From the IMG/VR virus record IMGVR_UViG_3300047560_001581, positions 1 through 64,000 of that record: 64,000 nucleotides of DNA; one strand, written 5' to 3'. Shown here one piece after another: positions 7,576 through 15,066 of this stretch (within the stretch, counting starts at the first letter, position 1; each line of letters starts with the position of its first letter). Under the pieces are notes generated by a model that saw nothing but the letters and a program-made list of their open reading frames with translations, was not told the DNA's origin and ran no database searches. This stretch comes from a virus. Both the position numbers and the translations under genes were made by a program.

Positions 7576-8146
7576 ACTCATCACGTTGACGCAAGTATTC
7601 GGGGACGTTAACTTTCCAGATACTTTGCTCAACACCATACAACATCATAGTGTATGGTTTTTCAAAGACGCCACGTTTCATTATGCGTGGCGCCATTGTT
7701 TTATCTAGTCTACTACTAGATCCTGCTTTCTTATTATCTACGTTAGTTGTAACATAGAACTCTGCATCGGGTTCTATACTCTGAATCAACATAATCTGCA
7801 TGTACATTAGATATGTAAAGTGTATTCCACTTCGGTAGATATCCATACTGAATTCAGGAGTGTATGTGGGTAGTTGTGCCCCTCTGAATAGACAACGATA
7901 TGCTTTGTCGTTTACTTCGGGGAACTTGTGTACGCCGGCTAGAGATACAATCTTATCCCCATCTAGTACAACATGAAACTTGCCGTAGGGCATCTGCATC
8001 TTGTCTAACTTGATTGCTTTAAAGTCTTTATTGTTTTCCCAGCCTAATTTACTGCATTCATCGCAGAATAGTTGTAAGCTAGGTAAATCTGTATCTAATA
8101 GTTCTCTTGCTATTAGATTATGACTTCCATGTACTCTTAGTTGCAT
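7556..8146 (-). CDS. GNAT-like acyltransferase, putative
   Basis: The product is 196 residues. HVVLDGDKIVSLAGVHKFPEV (about residues 57-77) looks like the paired central strands of a GNAT fold, followed by AYRCLFRGAQL. The clear acetyl-CoA pyrophosphate loop (Q/RxxGxG/A) is not obvious, so the assignment is tentative. It is last in a four-gene minus-strand operon, overlapping the adenylate-forming enzyme gene by 29 bases, and it ends convergently over the last 20 bases of the propeller gene. If the neighbour activates an acyl group, this could transfer it; that is inference. Confidence 0.45.
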   Translation of the reverse strand: MQLRVHGSHNLIARELLDTDLPSLQLFCDECSKLGWENNKDFKAIKLDKMQMPYGKFHVVLDGDKIVSLAGVHKFPEVNDKAYRCLFRGAQLPTYTPEFSMDIYRSGIHFTYLMYMQIMLIQSIEPDAEFYVTTNVDNKKAGSSSRLDKTMAPRIMKRGVFEKPYTMMLYGVEQSIWKVNVPEYLRQRDEFILTLT

Positions 8147-8762
8147 CTTTAAGTCTATGGCTATATGTTTGAGTTTCTAAGTTGAACACATCACCGGTAG
8201 ATTCTCCGTTAACATATAGTAACCCATCTTGGTCGAACCCTACTTGATAACCATAACTGTTGCGGAAGTCAAACTTAGTCCCGTTAGTTGCTACAAAGAC
8301 AGGGGGTGGGTTCTCTGTACTACCGTACCAGTTTTGTATTGTCTGCACTCCCTTTGCTCGTAACATACTAATCATATCTTCCGGTACATCTTGACTGCCC
8401 ATTATCAAATGTCGAACGCAACTCATATCCAATGTGTCGAAACCCTTAGTATGTGATATTAACTCAATCATCTTAGGAATCAATGCTATGACAGTAGGTC
8501 TATATTGATTGAATACTCTGATAAATGCGTACGGGTCAAAGTTCATTTGAATCAAAGTAGCACCTACTCTATTCGCAGGGCCTGCACTGATGACATGATA
8601 CCCAATTACGTTAAAGGGAATCACATTTAGAACGATATCGTCTTTAGTTAACCCTAATAGTTCTACAGAGATATCCTGTCTCTCATTAATAAACTCTCGG
8701 TCGTGGATAACTTCTTTAGCATCAGAAGTGGAGCCGGATGTGAATAGTATTAGTTTGCTCAT
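8118..8762 (-). CDS. Mini adenylate-forming (ANL superfamily) protein
   Basis: The product is 214 residues. It begins directly at the phosphate-binding A3 loop (LILFTSGSTSDAKEV, residues 4-18) and contains WYGSTENPP (A5-type, near residue 145) and STGDVFNL (A7-type, near residue 188). Full acyl-CoA synthetases and NRPS adenylation domains have about 500 residues; the N-terminal 150-200 and the mobile C-terminal domain with the catalytic Lys are absent. The ATG overlaps the upstream SGNH stop as ATGA and the frame is intact, so it appears to be an evolved short form rather than a broken gene. The expected reaction is ATP-dependent activation of a carboxylate to an acyl-adenylate; the missing lysine makes full activity uncertain. 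Confidence 0.75.
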   Translation of the reverse strand: MSKLILFTSGSTSDAKEVIHDREFINERQDISVELLGLTKDDIVLNVIPFNVIGYHVISAGPANRVGATLIQMNFDPYAFIRVFNQYRPTVIALIPKMIELISHTKGFDTLDMSCVRHLIMGSQDVPEDMISMLRAKGVQTIQNWYGSTENPPPVFVATNGTKFDFRNSYGYQVGFDQDGLLYVNGESTGDVFNLETQTYSHRLKDATKSTWKS

Positions 8763-9430
8763 AGATTCTTTGTTTTGATAAAGTTGTATAACATGTCTGC
8801 TAGCATCTCATGTCCCTTGTCATTCAAGTGATATCTGTCTGTTACAACGTCCATGTATGTAGATTCATCGTTAATAAACGACTGTGGCTCAGTGAATATA
8901 GTATTCTTATATTCATCTATGACATTGAAGTTGTTTAGATATCTAGAGTAATAGAACACCGTAGGGATTCTACGATAAGCTAGCATGTTTTGGAACATGA
9001 AGTTATGATAGTTAAACTGTTCCCATTCAAACTTCTCGGATAGAAAGTTCTCTTGGTACATCTTCATAAAGTCTTTTTCAATCTCATTGTTCTGCCAAGT
9101 GTGACTGTCCATCTTAAACTTCAAAACTGTTCCATTCTCATCGTAGTATTCACTTACGTCTGCATGGAACTCGTGCTTGTTTCTAGGGAGAGCACTCCAA
9201 AATTCTCTGCGCTCAGGGTTTGTATATTGCACGACTAGTAGGTCATTGCTAGTCAAGTTGCCGTTCATAATAGCGTTAGTAATGTGTCTCCACATTCTGT
9301 AATTAGAGCCGATACCTTTTGCTTTGTGGACGTACTCAAATCCTAGATTCTTTGCTAGATTGCTCCCGTAGTTTCTAGGGCTAGGAAGATTGTCGCTAAA
9401 GCTGCATCCAGCTACATATAGTTTTCTCAT
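8759..9430 (-). CDS. SGNH/GDSL-like hydrolase or acyltransferase
   Basis: The product is 223 residues. VAGCSFSD at residues 7-14 is block I with the nucleophile Ser in GCS. LLVVQYTNPERREFW near residue 64 matches the block III strand, and DRYHLNDKGHEML near residue 201 gives the Asp-x-x-His pair. It is second in the operon, starting at a TAATG overlap with the FkbM gene and ending at ATGA with the ANL gene. SGNH proteins next to polysaccharide-active enzymes often add or remove O-acyl groups. With an adenylate-forming enzyme and a GNAT-like protein beside it, an acyl transfer route is plausible. There is no signal peptide. Confidence 0.7.
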   Translation of the reverse strand: MRKLYVAGCSFSDNLPSPRNYGSNLAKNLGFEYVHKAKGIGSNYRMWRHITNAIMNGNLTSNDLLVVQYTNPERREFWSALPRNKHEFHADVSEYYDENGTVLKFKMDSHTWQNNEIEKDFMKMYQENFLSEKFEWEQFNYHNFMFQNMLAYRRIPTVFYYSRYLNNFNVIDEYKNTIFTEPQSFINDESTYMDVVTDRYHLNDKGHEMLADMLYNFIKTKNL

Positions 9431-10278
9431 TAGAACAATACCTTTAATCGTTTAAGACGTTGGAAACAAGCATTGAATGGCTCATAGTTTGTTACTTCAA
9501 TTAAATCATCTGGCTGTTTTAGTTCGTTGGGGACGCATAGAATGTTTGCTACTGTGCTAGCACCGAATGGGTTTTCTTCTGTTTGCTTATATGTTTCTGA
9601 GATAGGCTTTGTTCTACACGCCACCCAATACATTGTGTACATACGTTCTTCCATGAATTCATAACATTTTGTCCATACATCCCATTCCATTGCTTCAAAC
9701 ATAACTACAGGACGATATTTACTGATTGTTTTAGTGCAACCAGTTAATGTTTCTAGTTCATGCCCTTCTACGTCAATTTTGATAAGACTACAACGGTCTA
9801 GTTGAACGTTGTCAATGGAGATAGCGTTAACTTCTACTGCACCTGTATCGTCTTTATGAATGTCACCGTAGTTACCTGTGTTCGCAGGGTCAAAGTCTTT
9901 CATTTTGAATTTGAAGTTACGGTCACTTGCGGCAGCATTTACTAGCTGAATCTGCTCGATCCCCTTACTGTTGTAGCTAGCGACTGCAAAGTGTTTGGGG
10001 TTAGGTTCGAAACCCAAAACACTACATCCTACTTCTTTATATACACCAACTAAGTGATAGCCAATGTTTGTGCCGATATCTACATACCTAGAATTCTTAT
10101 CTAAGTAACGTTTCATTATCTCTACTTCCGCATGACAGTATTCACCGAACAGTTTGATGGCTTTGCTGATTACTTGGTCGTTCTTATATACAAGAAATTC
10201 ACCTACACGTGAATCAGTAAGTTCCAAACTAGGAAGTATGGAATCTAATGTTGCTTGCAATGTTTCTTCTGTTGACAT
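9430..10278 (-). CDS. FkbM-family SAM methyltransferase
   Basis: The product is 282 residues. SAM-binding motif I is YVDIGTNIGYH near residue 67, motif post-I is VLGFEPNP near residue 88, and the FkbM signature IKIDVEGHELETLTGC lies near residue 163. FkbM enzymes methylate hydroxyl groups on sugars and polyketides, and phages often place them with surface-glycan genes. It is the first gene of the operon running to 7556 and has an AAGG ribosome site 8-11 bases before the ATG. A weak GCTAAATT element lies upstream at about 10304-10311. Target unknown. Confidence 0.88.
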   Translation of the reverse strand: MSTEETLQATLDSILPSLELTDSRVGEFLVYKNDQVISKAIKLFGEYCHAEVEIMKRYLDKNSRYVDIGTNIGYHLVGVYKEVGCSVLGFEPNPKHFAVASYNSKGIEQIQLVNAAASDRNFKFKMKDFDPANTGNYGDIHKDDTGAVEVNAISIDNVQLDRCSLIKIDVEGHELETLTGCTKTISKYRPVVMFEAMEWDVWTKCYEFMEERMYTMYWVACRTKPISETYKQTEENPFGASTVANILCVPNELKQPDDLIEVTNYEPFNACFQRLKRLKVLF

Positions 10279-10326
10279 TTTAAATCCTTATCTATAATTT
10301 AGCTGGATTTAAGTATCAGCCAAAGT

Positions 10327-10608
10327 TTATTGGCAAGTTCGTGTAGTTGTGATAGAACCGTCTGGATTCACAACTTGAGTCCATGGGCTACAGTTCTGCA
10401 TCTGTGTGGGTTGTTGAATGACGACTGGTGGCTGTTGATAGACAACTGTTGGTGGTCTAGCAATCTCATAACCGATTACGCCACCTACTACTACGGGGGC
10501 TACCCAGTTCCAGTTACCCCCGCCGCCGTGACGCCAGTAGCCGTGTTGGTGTGCGAATGCTGATACACATGATAAACTAAGTAGTAACACTAATAAACTT
10601 TTCTTCAT
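10327..10608 (-). CDS. Small exported proline/glycine-rich protein
   Basis: The product is 93 residues from the ATG at 10608, which has AGAGG 8 bases upstream and overlaps the previous stop as ATGA; the frame is open further upstream. Residues 1-21 are a signal peptide (MKKSLLVLLLSLSC, then VSAFA before HQ, a good signal peptidase I site). A His/Gly/Trp-rich stretch follows, then a short glycine-containing hydrophobic segment (VAPVVVGGVIGYEIA) and a PP-rich tail. Being exported, proline-rich and two genes from the lysin, it could be a spanin-like lysis accessory, but no canonical lipobox is present. It also resembles small periplasmic glycine-zipper proteins of bacteria. Confidence 0.6.
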   Translation of the reverse strand: MKKSLLVLLLSLSCVSAFAHQHGYWRHGGGGNWNWVAPVVVGGVIGYEIARPPTVVYQQPPVVIQQPTQMQNCSPWTQVVNPDGSITTTRTCQ

Positions 10609-11123
10609 TTGTTTTCCTCTATTACGATCCAACCCATTTCAAATAGGTCTTGTCTGACTTCATCGGTTACAACTGATTCAGAGACATAGGCTTTGATTTT
10701 TAGAAAGTGAAGTTTTTCATCTTCTGTCATGTCATCAAACGACTGTTCTTCTTCATCTATATTCCTAATACCTGAACAGTACCAATCAATATAGTCGCCT
10801 TCTTCTCTGATATCTGCTACGATTCCCCCAGCATGACGCCAACTACAACTCCAACGCTTATCTGTTAGAATTGGGTATACATCATTCTTTTGAAAGTCAT
10901 TATTACATAACGCGGCATATATGTGTTGAGCATACACAAGGTCCTTACATTTTTCAATTATTTTCCCATTAGTACGCAAATCATACTCTAAGTTATCTTT
11001 TCGCCATTCAGAGGTCTCCTCAAGAGCAAGTTGCTCTTGTTGCCATTTTTCCATTAGGTCACGCATAACATCACCTTGCCTATTTCTTCTTTGAAAAGAA
11101 CCTCTGTCTGGACTACGATTCAT
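10605..11123 (-). CDS. Conserved phage protein of unknown function
   Basis: The product is 172 acidic residues. The N-terminal 50 residues are charged and likely helical (MRDLMEKWQQEQLALEE). The centre has ILTDKRWSCSWRHAGGIVADIRE and DYIDWYCSGI, motifs I recall from hypothetical proteins of environmental T4-like phages. No catalytic pattern is recognised. It lies between the lysin and the small exported protein, with ATGA overlaps on both sides, so it belongs to the same transcript. An internal ATG at codon 20 is an alternative start. Confidence 0.55.
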   Translation of the reverse strand: MNRSPDRGSFQRRNRQGDVMRDLMEKWQQEQLALEETSEWRKDNLEYDLRTNGKIIEKCKDLVYAQHIYAALCNNDFQKNDVYPILTDKRWSCSWRHAGGIVADIREEGDYIDWYCSGIRNIDEEEQSFDDMTEDEKLHFLKIKAYVSESVVTDEVRQDLFEMGWIVIEENK

Positions 11124-11707
11124 CTACGCTTCTTATATGGTTTACTATAGAATATATGATTCCCGATACGTTTTACAAATCCATAACTGATTCTAGGTTG
11201 TACACTTAGATTATGAAAGAATAAGACGCTCATCGGAATTACTTCTTTATACATGTCGTATAGTAACACATCTTGAGCAACTCGTAAACTGTTTTGGTAT
11301 CTCGCTGAATGTCTATTTGGGTTTTTCTTACCCTCGCATACCCATGCGAACTGACATGCTTTTACCCAGAATGTCTCGTCATCATCGTTTGTTTGTTTTA
11401 TTTGGGTTGATTGATAGACAACTTGACACGGGGTATTACCAAATCCATGACTGATTCTATTGAGAACTACACGGGCGACTGCTGCCTTACCCTCAGTTGA
11501 TTCTCCGCCTGCTTCAAAATATATATTATCAGCTAGACATTGTAGTTGCTTATGGTCTACTACCTTAGCAACTTGTTGCGGTTCTTCTACCTCTGCTTTT
11601 TGTTGCATTGGTTTTTCTACTTTTGTTACAGCGTAGCCTAAAATAGCTAGTGCTATAACCCATCCTAATATCACCCTAATTAAAAGGTGTGTGGAAACTT
11701 GTTGCAT
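11120..11707 (-). CDS. Membrane-anchored cell wall hydrolase (SleB/CwlJ type), likely endolysin
   Basis: The product is 195 residues. An N-terminal membrane segment (VILGWVIALAILGYAV, about residues 12-27) is followed by a linker and a SleB-type domain: CLADNIYFEAGGESTEGKAAVARVVLNR with the presumed catalytic Glu near residue 67, then PCQVVY, CQFAWVC and a SVLFFHNL region. The family hydrolyses peptidoglycan glycan strands (lytic transglycosylase-like). The membrane segment suggests signal-anchor-release export. It sits downstream of the structural gene at 11754 and starts after AAAGGA. A role in lysis is most likely; a virion-bound role is the alternative because of the neighbouring tail genes. 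Confidence 0.88.
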   Translation of the reverse strand: MQQVSTHLLIRVILGWVIALAILGYAVTKVEKPMQQKAEVEEPQQVAKVVDHKQLQCLADNIYFEAGGESTEGKAAVARVVLNRISHGFGNTPCQVVYQSTQIKQTNDDDETFWVKACQFAWVCEGKKNPNRHSARYQNSLRVAQDVLLYDMYKEVIPMSVLFFHNLSVQPRISYGFVKRIGNHIFYSKPYKKRR

Positions 11708-11729
11708 AATATATCCTTTCCATGATAGA

Positions 11730-11752
11730 TATACTACTTGAACAGTAGTATA
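11730..11752. other. Inverted repeat between structural gene and lysin gene
   Basis: TATACTACT, a 5-base loop and AGTAGTATA form a perfect 9-base-pair stem in the 46-base gap just after the stop of the 682-residue protein gene (minus-strand transcription) and 23 bases before the lysin ATG. It has few G-C pairs and no U-tract, so it is more likely an RNA processing or stability element than a strong terminator. Confidence 0.4.
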
Positions 11753-11753
11753 G

Positions 11754-13802
11754 TTATGCTAATAGGTCCCAGCAATCACAGTTACAGATAATAACTTGTT
11801 CGACTGCTTGGTCCGGTGTAATGACAGACGATTGTACGATATCTGCGAAATCAACAATGTCTAAGTTCGGCGGTACTAATGTACTTTCTGGACTTGTACC
11901 TAAGCTACCGTTACCTGTAGGTCCACCTGTAAATATAGGTGTATTAACTAAAGGTCCTTTGTTAACTAAAGGTGCATCAATTACTTTGTTAGTAACTGGA
12001 TCAATACTTGGTTTGGTTGGTACTGCTCCGTTTACTTTTGGTAATGAAAGTTTTTCTATTCCAACTTCATTATCCTGCTCTGCACCCACTAGGCCTAGTT
12101 TAAGTGCGTTTCTAGTTTCTCTCATTCCTCCTATGATGTTGTTGCCACCGTTGTCTGGATCGCTGATTGCTTCCAATACCTGAACATGGCCAAATTGCTC
12201 AGTGTCAGTGGCATACTGATTTAAACTCTGTATGAAACTATAAATGTCTGATACCGTCGTAGTTAAGTATTGCAGGTTAGGCAATGCTGCTTCGCGGGCA
12301 TCTTGTTCTTTTTGTAAATGTCTTCCGAAATCCTCATACGTTTCATTTAACTTAGCGACACCGCTAGGATTACTGTTACGTATGTTTGTTAATTCTGTTG
12401 TGATGGCACTTAGTGCCGCTGATTCTTCTTCCGTACCCAAAGCATCATTTAAACTAGTGTATGCGGCAGCTAATGCCGGGGTTTGAACTTGCTTAATTTG
12501 TGATTGTAATTTTGCCCATTCGAATGATACACCAGACATTGCACCGAAGAAATCGCACACTGTATACTTGCCACTAGTGCCTGTACCTTTAGCAATCATA
12601 GCTAAACTTGACTTTGCAAGTTCTTGGTCGGTAGGCATAGTAGAACCATTAACACTTAAGTCATTTACAGGTTCTAAGTTGCGAACAACCTGACTAAACT
12701 TTTCAATGTTCATAGTCTGGATGTGCTTAATCTGCAACATACTAACACTGAATGCGTCACATACACTTGCTAGTGCCATTGGATATAATGATTCAAGGCG
12801 TGCGCCGAACTTAGTCAACACTTGCGTAGATGGTTCATCATCGTTGTACAATAGATAATATGTCTTGCTGTTAGTTGGCAAGGGCATCGTGTTGTATTGC
12901 GGGACTGATAGTGTTTTGTAACTTGTAGGGAACAGTTTCTTTGGGTTCAGTAAGTCTGCTAGTGTGTCTAACTTCTCAGTCTGACAGTTGATCGGAATCA
13001 ACGCATCTCTCAAGTCGTCACCCATCACTAAACTAAAGGCAGCATACAAACGCTTTTGTTCTTCTGGTGTAGCATCTCTGCCGTTAACAATATCATCTAT
13101 ATCTGATGATAAAAATCCAGCAGTCAATAACGCTAAGTTAACTGCTTTAGTTAACGCTCTATTCTTCTTTAATGTTCTTAGTAGATTCTGTGGATTGCCG
13201 AAGCTATCAATCGTTGACAAATCAATTGCTCTACCTGACTTGATTAAGTCTTGTCCCCAATAGAACGTGCTTAAACTCACACCAGTGATATCTGCTGTAA
13301 CTAAGTCATCCATGTTGCTGTAAACACCATCTAAGTAACTTAGGCTAGCATTAAACCCATCAATAACTTTGTTTGATTGTGACTTGAACCCGTCAGCTAT
13401 TGCATATGTACTAAGGAAATCACTATAAGATCCGTTGTTCAAATGAAACTCTTGGTATGCTTGTAACGCAATAGTGCGTAGCCAACCATAGCTTGCTGCT
13501 TCACCTGAGTATGTGCGTGTGTATGATAGTGGTGCTGCGCCTGTTAGTGCAGGACAAATGTCTCTACCGGTAGTTACTAACGCACTGAATACTGATGGTG
13601 CTGATGAATATGCGTTTCTCAGTACAGTAGTCACTTCATTTAAACATGTTGACGTTACAATAGAGCCGGGTGTGTAATTGCCTACTGCTGTACTTGAACC
13701 CATGAAAGACTGAGCTCCTGCATTAATGCGAAGCCCTCTGCTTTGTAAGAATGAACCTATAACGTTTAGGTTTAGCGGAGTCAGATTACCTGTTAAACTC
13801 AT
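11754..13802 (-). CDS. Virion structural protein, probably tail/baseplate
   Basis: The product is 682 residues with no recognised catalytic motif. The N-terminus (MSLTGNLTPLNLNVIGSFLQ) begins immediately downstream of the PAAR gene by an ATGA overlap, and the two genes are next to each other in related environmental phages as far as I recall. The middle is largely helical; around residues 555-665 there are Pro/Asn/Gly-rich spacers (LVNKGPLVNTPIFTGGP), and the C-terminus ends in an odd CNCDCWDLLA. Position beside the spike-tip protein and before the lysin suggests a baseplate or tail component. No lysozyme or protease signature is seen. Confidence 0.5.
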   Translation of the reverse strand: MSLTGNLTPLNLNVIGSFLQSRGLRINAGAQSFMGSSTAVGNYTPGSIVTSTCLNEVTTVLRNAYSSAPSVFSALVTTGRDICPALTGAAPLSYTRTYSGEAASYGWLRTIALQAYQEFHLNNGSYSDFLSTYAIADGFKSQSNKVIDGFNASLSYLDGVYSNMDDLVTADITGVSLSTFYWGQDLIKSGRAIDLSTIDSFGNPQNLLRTLKKNRALTKAVNLALLTAGFLSSDIDDIVNGRDATPEEQKRLYAAFSLVMGDDLRDALIPINCQTEKLDTLADLLNPKKLFPTSYKTLSVPQYNTMPLPTNSKTYYLLYNDDEPSTQVLTKFGARLESLYPMALASVCDAFSVSMLQIKHIQTMNIEKFSQVVRNLEPVNDLSVNGSTMPTDQELAKSSLAMIAKGTGTSGKYTVCDFFGAMSGVSFEWAKLQSQIKQVQTPALAAAYTSLNDALGTEEESAALSAITTELTNIRNSNPSGVAKLNETYEDFGRHLQKEQDAREAALPNLQYLTTTVSDIYSFIQSLNQYATDTEQFGHVQVLEAISDPDNGGNNIIGGMRETRNALKLGLVGAEQDNEVGIEKLSLPKVNGAVPTKPSIDPVTNKVIDAPLVNKGPLVNTPIFTGGPTGNGSLGTSPESTLVPPNLDIVDFADIVQSSVITPDQAVEQVIICNCDCWDLLA

Positions 13803-14080
13803 GGTACAAAGATATCCCCGCTGCCATCGACAATACTATGTCCGCAACTGTTGCCGGAGCCAATACGTAATACAGGAGCACCTTCTGCAAATACAGTAGG
13901 TGAACCATCTGTTGTAGTAGCTTGGTCATGAGGGGGATGTGGGCGACCCCAGGGTGCATGCGGTGTTATCTTGCTAACATGTAAACCTACTGGCTTACCG
14001 TTGGCAAACACAGTACCGGCACCTCTAATGATTTTGCCGCCTGTTTGATTACCGTCACCCTGTCTGCTTATCCCCGCCAT
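13799..14080 (-). CDS. PAAR-domain tail spike tip protein
   Basis: The product is 93 residues, the typical length of a free PAAR protein. It starts MAGISRQGDGNQTGGKI, contains VFANGKPVGLHVSKITPH and VFAEGAPVLRIGS, and ends NSCGHSIVDGSGDIFVP. The His and Cys residues spaced along it are the usual metal ligands, and the paired V-x-A-x-G-x-P-V turns form the beta-cone. PAAR proteins sharpen the central spike of contractile tails (T4 gp5.4). The adjacent structural gene is coupled by ATGA. Confidence 0.88.
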   Translation of the reverse strand: MAGISRQGDGNQTGGKIIRGAGTVFANGKPVGLHVSKITPHAPWGRPHPPHDQATTTDGSPTVFAEGAPVLRIGSGNSCGHSIVDGSGDIFVP

Positions 14081-14081
14081 G

Positions 14082-14384
14082 TTATCCTAAAATTAACTTC
14101 TTATCTGGTACTTGAATGCCTGTAGTTGCTTCTAAGTACTTCATTTTAACTGAATCCTCAGACTCCGCATGCATTGCGATACTATTAATATTTATCATCA
14201 CAGGTTTGTCAGGATCGCTAGTAAAAAGACTAGGGATTAGACCTACGCCCTGCGCTGAAGGCGCCACGGACAAAGGACTCTCTACTTCAATCATATCTGC
14301 TTGACATAGATTGACGATTTTTCCGATCATTTCCTCACCTGAGTTGAACTTAAATGTGTATACTTTACCTGTTTCAAATGACAT
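14082..14384 (-). CDS. Small conserved phage protein (SH3/Lsm-like barrel, putative)
   Basis: The product is 100 residues from the ATG at 14384, chosen because AAAGGA lies 7-12 bases upstream; the frame is open to 14420 but that would extend over the glutaredoxin gene. The first 45 residues (KVYTFKFNSGEEMIGKIVN, then MIEVESPLSV) read as a small barrel of five short strands, similar to Lsm/SH3-like folds. Function is unknown. It lies between glutaredoxin and PAAR with a one-base gap to the latter. Confidence 0.55.
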   Translation of the reverse strand: MSFETGKVYTFKFNSGEEMIGKIVNLCQADMIEVESPLSVAPSAQGVGLIPSLFTSDPDKPVMININSIAMHAESEDSVKMKYLEATTGIQVPDKKLILG

Positions 14385-14385
14385 G

Positions 14386-14631
14386 TTATTCCTTTGTTGC
14401 TTCTTTGAATTCTTCTTCACTCATGCCAGCTAGGCCCTGATAGCCACCTGGGATGTGATGCGTGCCGTTGTAGATTTGTGGAACTGAACGGAATCCAGCA
14501 TCTACTAACATTTGACGGGCGTCACTATCTACGGAGATATCTATAGATTCGTAAGCAACGCCTTTGCTTTCTAATAGTTGTTTTGCCATGTCGCAAAACT
14601 GACAGTTTGGTTTTGAATATACTTTAATCAT
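14386..14631 (-). CDS. Glutaredoxin
   Basis: The product is 81 residues, a compact thioredoxin fold. The active site CQFC is at residues 11-14 after MIKVYSKPN. The cis-proline motif RSVPQIYNG lies near residue 50, and the GGYQGLAGM segment near residue 64 matches the glutathione-binding GG. It would reduce the disulfide formed in NrdA during each ribonucleotide reduction. It sits two genes downstream of nrdB in the same operon, with AAGGAAAA before the ATG. Confidence 0.93.
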   Translation of the reverse strand: MIKVYSKPNCQFCDMAKQLLESKGVAYESIDISVDSDARQMLVDAGFRSVPQIYNGTHHIPGGYQGLAGMSEEEFKEATKE

Positions 14632-15066
14632 TTATTTTCCTTGTGGTATATGGTATGTTTGCTGAAAGATATCTTTCTTTACAGCACCGTAATCATTAGG
14701 GCCGTGACGTACAATGTAATCATTGCCCTTTGTGTATTGTAAGTCGCCCCATGAAGTATGAAGTAGACCATCGTGGTCAGCCATCTTAGCAACTTTAAAG
14801 ATTTTCTTTGGTGTTGCTTCGCCGTCACCAGATACATCATAAAATGAAGAAAATTTCTCCGGGGTGACTGGGTACTGTTCCCCTTTTGGACCTGTGATGA
14901 TGATGTGACCGGTGTCATAACGTACGGGCCCTTCTAATGTGTTTACCGTACCAGGTTCATTGGCTACTTCATACTTAATGGGGCTAGGATGTTTGTATGT
15001 TACAAAGCCCCCATCGAACCAGTCATCATTAACTGATTCACTTACAATATTAATTAATTCTATCAT
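14632..15066 (-). CDS. PGDYG-type domain protein
   Basis: The product is 144 residues. The C-terminal half has MADHDGLLHTSWGDLQYTKGNDYIVRHGPNDYGAVKKDIFQQTY, which matches the small PGDYG-type domain found in phages and bacteria (pattern KGDY-V-x-PxDYG-V-x--xF--TY). That domain is small, beta-rich and has no assigned biochemical role. The N-terminal half (YKHPSPIKYEVANEPGTVNT) repeats the theme in weaker form. It lies between nrdB and glutaredoxin, its ATG overlapping the nrdB stop by 4 bases, so it may have a link to nucleotide metabolism, though that is only positional. Confidence 0.6.
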   Translation of the reverse strand: MIELINIVSESVNDDWFDGGFVTYKHPSPIKYEVANEPGTVNTLEGPVRYDTGHIIITGPKGEQYPVTPEKFSSFYDVSGDGEATPKKIFKVAKMADHDGLLHTSWGDLQYTKGNDYIVRHGPNDYGAVKKDIFQQTYHIPQGK

